NCBI GenBank assembly: GCA_019722365.1
Contig: JADFUC010001683.1
Location: 868,001 to 932,000 of the forward strand
From: Lithospermum erythrorhizon
Lineage: Eukaryota; Streptophyta; Magnoliopsida; Boraginales; Boraginaceae
Direction: 5' to 3'
DNA length: 64,000 nucleotides
Both the position numbers and the translations under genes were made by a program. Positions 61,201 to 64,000 of this stretch are shown piece after piece (within the stretch, counting starts at the first letter, position 1; each line of letters starts with the position of its first letter). The notes under the pieces were generated by a model. It did not search any database. It was not told where the DNA came from and worked only from the letters and a program-made list of their open reading frames with translations.

Positions 61201-63646
61201 TAACATTATTAATAGTTTAAGGGTCACTAAGGTTAAATTTACCTAATAATTCCTCCTTTTTCTATGTTTTAGCTTGCAACAGATGAGGAAGGTATTTTCC
61301 ACCTTGAGAGCTCTTGTCGAGGTTATGGAAGCTTTAAATAAGGATGCACCGGATGGAGTGGGAAGACTTATAACAGATGAGGTGCTTTTAATTTTTTCGT
61401 TTTTTCCATCTAAATTTGGAGCTATATTTTCTGTTCTCGTCTTCCATTTTTTCTCTTCAAGTTTGGTTGACTCCCATACTTGAGTTATGTATCATTATTA
61501 CAGCATGCATGGCAATGCTTATTTTTGTTGATTATAACAAAAACACTGATTATTTTAGTTCATATGAATTAGTACGATTGTTTTTCTTATTTAATTAACC
61601 AAAATAATCATTGCCAAACAGGCCCTTATCATCTTCTGCTTTTTTGCCTTTAATCACTTTTATGTTTGTTATACTTACATTTTTTACCATAAAAAACTGT
61701 TGAAAAACAATCTACTGTATTTCTCTTTTAACATTTTCCCTCAAAATAGATTTTTTGGGGCGTTACTATTTTTATTGTAGTAGTGGTAGTGATGAAATAA
61801 ACATCTTCTGCTTGTTGCTCTTGATCAAATTATGTTACTGATTACAATTGTTCTGTGTGCATATCGAAGTGAACTTTTTGTTTTTAGCACTTTACATTTT
61901 GAAGTCATGACCGAATCTGGCCTTTTTGAATCTTCTCAGTTGCGTCGTATCAAGCAGTCAGATGCAACTTTAACTGGGGAACTCATGCCATACAACATTG
62001 TTCCTCTGGATGCACCATCATTAGCCAATGCCATTGGCTTTTTCCCTGAAGTAAGTTATTGACTGCATGCCATTTAAAAAATGTACACGATAACTTATAT
62101 TCAAATTTATATGCTTACCTTTATAGGTTCGTGGAGCAATTTCAGCAATTCGTTACAATGACCAGTTCCCTCATCTTCCTCCTAATTTTGAGATTTCTGG
62201 AGAGCGGCATGCTGACATGTTTGATCTGTTAGAATATGTATTTGGCTTTCAGGTATGGCATTGACTTTCTTTTTTGCAATATTATATGTGCAATTAGAAT
62301 CTACTTTATTGTTAATGAATATTCAACTTGTTTATCTTGTGAGCTCAACTCGATCACCCTTGCATGCATATATCATATATGGTCACGTAGGTTTTGGTGT
62401 TGCAAATAGAGACAACTTCATCGTTGCAGTGACAGATATAAATTTATTTCTCTTAGATGTCAAAGATCGTTGCACTCTCCAGAATTGTTTTTTATGTAGG
62501 AACCTATGTATAGAAAGAACTTCATTATATTTTATGCACATTTTCAAACTGACCCTGCATTTGTTTTGTCAAGACAAACTTGCTAATCGATAAGCATGTT
62601 GTCTAGATTTGATTTAATTGTTGAAGGCTTATTAAAACAGAATAAAGGTCAAAAGTTCAGTTGATGTCATTTTGGAAATTTAAGACCTCAGTTGATCACT
62701 TCTTGCTATACTTATCTTTATTTATTTTTAATCCGTACTTGTGTTGAAACTTGAATGTACTATTATTTTCATATAATTCCAATGAAATATGATCTACGTT
62801 TTCCACTTTCCAATATGCATGAATTTATAATTTTTTAATAATTATTGACCTTTCATTATGTGCTCCATGCCTTTGAAATTCACATGGATCCACAGTTACT
62901 CTGGATAATGAGAATGATTATAATTTAATAACTATTTGAACAAAACAGAATATAATTTCAAAGAGATATGGTACTCCATGTACTCATTTGCTATGATTTG
63001 TTGTTGCGTGATTTATCAAAGAAAATATATCTTATTTTTCTTTCGCTTTTTGGGCTAATTTATTGATTTTTTTGGCAGAAAGATAATGTTAGAAATCAGC
63101 GCGAAAACGTCGTGCTCACTGTAGCCAATGCTCAGTCAAGACTTGGTGTACCTATTGGTTCTGATCCAGTAAGTAATTCGTTTTGGTTCTAGGTGTTCTA
63201 TGTAATGCAGTATTGATTTTTTTGTTCTCTGTAGTAATGTTGCAGTGCTGTGTATCCAACTGTCTTAAGATTCTACACAGGTTTTTGGATAGGACCGAGA
63301 ACAGGAATTCAATAAAGTCGTCTGATGATAATTAAATTTTATTTACAGAAAATTGACGACAAAGCTGTTACTGAGGTTTTCTTGAAGGTGATGGATAATT
63401 ACATTAAATGGTGCAGATATTTGCGGATACGCCTTGTCTATAATAGGTTAAACTCAGAACCTCTTGTTTTATGTTTTTACGAGTTGCTTAATCAGGTCAC
63501 ACTCACATTTTGAATGTGATCTGAGCAGTTTAGAAGCTATAAACAGAGACCGCAAACTGTTTTTAGTTTCTCTATACTACTGCATCTGGGGTGAAGCAGC
63601 GAATCTTCGTTTCCTTCCAGAATGCATATGCTATTTATTCCATCAT
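58246..63646 (+). CDS. CALS10: Callose synthase 10 / GSL8-like, 5' exons only
   Basis: N-terminal part of a 1,3-beta-glucan (callose) synthase, a large plasma-membrane enzyme that polymerises UDP-glucose into callose at cell plates, plasmodesmata and pollen walls. Visible exons are 58246-58441, 59856-59953, 60327-60490, 61273-61381, 61940-62050, 62127-62252, 63079-63168, 63349-63446 and 63529-63646. Together they encode 370 residues in frame; family members are about 1,900, so the catalytic and membrane parts lie beyond 64000. Key stretches are MSRVYDNWERLIRATLRR, ARILCEQAYTMAQNLDPNSD, VLQFKTGLMSVIKQKLAKRD, QKWRESGTFTANVG, DMFDLLEYVFGFQKDNVRNQ and LYYCIWGEAANLRFLPEC (start of the FKS1_dom1 region). 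The N-terminus fits CALS10/GSL8 better than CALS9/GSL10 (from memory). GSL8 is needed for cytokinesis and stomatal patterning in Arabidopsis. Confidence 0.92.
58505..58800 (+). repeat. Tandem repeat in callose synthase intron 1
   Basis: Three units of about 88-99 bp start with TGTCCC(A/G)AAATGATTGTCC at 58526, 58614 and 58713. They continue AGTTTTG..AGAAT and GGAATGTGTTTTGTGTAG. The unit head equals the terminal sequence of the Stowaway-like MITE that follows at 58858, so the array probably arose from MITE-derived sequence. Confidence 0.75.
58858..59136. mobile_element. Stowaway-like MITE in callose synthase intron 1
   Basis: The left end TACTCCCTCCGTCCCAAAAT and the right end TTGTTGGGATGGAGGGAGTA form inverted repeats (about 20 bp with few mismatches) bordered by TA. 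Length is about 279 bp. A further internal MITE-end-like string (TTCCCTTCGTTCCAAATAGA) near 58971 suggests nesting. Confidence 0.85.
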
Positions 63647-64000
63647 GTAAGTCTCTAATCGTTGGTTTCTGTTAGCAGGCAGTGGCTTTCCCTAATCGTT
63701 GATTTTTTACCATAAAAAACTGTTGAAATAAACATCTTCTGCTGAAGTGTTTGGTCTCACTCTCACCCTTGATACCTCTATTCAATATGATCGGACCAGC
63801 GCCAGCCTTTGGCTTTTAGAACTGGAATCTGTGGAAAATAAATAGTTTGATAATACTTTCCTAAATATTGAGGGGAGGTGTACAATCATGCATTGTTTTT
63901 CGTTATATTCTTAGATTAAGATTTTTTTTTTAGATTTCCATACAATTTACTTTTTGTCTGTATACATATCTATACAAATTTCTACGAAAGATATCCTCTG

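Overview
This is nuclear DNA from a flowering plant. Genes carry many short introns with GT..AG borders, spacers are very AT-rich, and the protein families are land-plant types (NPF transporter, BAG6, GRAS, callose synthase, DUF789, VSR). Stowaway-like MITEs, Au/TS-like SINEs and the GRAS type suggest a eudicot, perhaps an asterid; the species cannot be fixed from the window. All exon models were built by eye from reading frame, splice sites and remembered family sequence.

Layout, left to right: 3' end of a vacuolar sorting receptor gene (+, 104-421); an NPF/NRT1-PTR transporter (+, 1330-3717); an AT-rich spacer with a degenerate minisatellite (about 4.77-6.48 kb); a lysine-rich plant protein starting MSRCFAYPPPGY (+, 8816-11531); a badly decayed Ty1/copia locus (12.56-16.41 kb) with LTR-like direct repeats, reverse transcriptase/RNase H remnants on the minus strand and integrase and gag remnants on the plus strand; a methyl-CpG-binding-domain gene with an apparent frame break (-, 16721-18191); a repeat-bearing spacer; a spermidine-synthase-like methyltransferase gene (+, 21272-25617) and its tandem pseudogene (26587-30546), separated by a LINE relic; a BAG6-like co-chaperone (-, 31087-34928); a DUF789 gene (-, 36927-40193); a long AT-rich spacer; a putative organellar DNA-binding-like protein (+, 43536-46484) convergent with an intron-free GRAS gene resembling RAD1 (-, 47192-48742); a quiet spacer; a membrane-anchored C2H2 zinc-finger protein with a 23-nt microexon (-, 53259-56229); and the 5' part of a callose synthase 10/GSL8-like gene (+, from 58246, leaving the window).

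The genes form no operon or obvious cluster; they are independent single-copy-looking loci. The main local story is one of duplication and transposon turnover. The methyltransferase was duplicated in tandem and one copy died through several independent lesions, with LINE, SINE and MITE insertions in or beside the copies. The copia locus has an order and strand layout that a simple insertion does not explain. I found no convincing new multi-gene system. The best candidates for a second look are the MBD gene, the copia locus and the methyltransferase pair.
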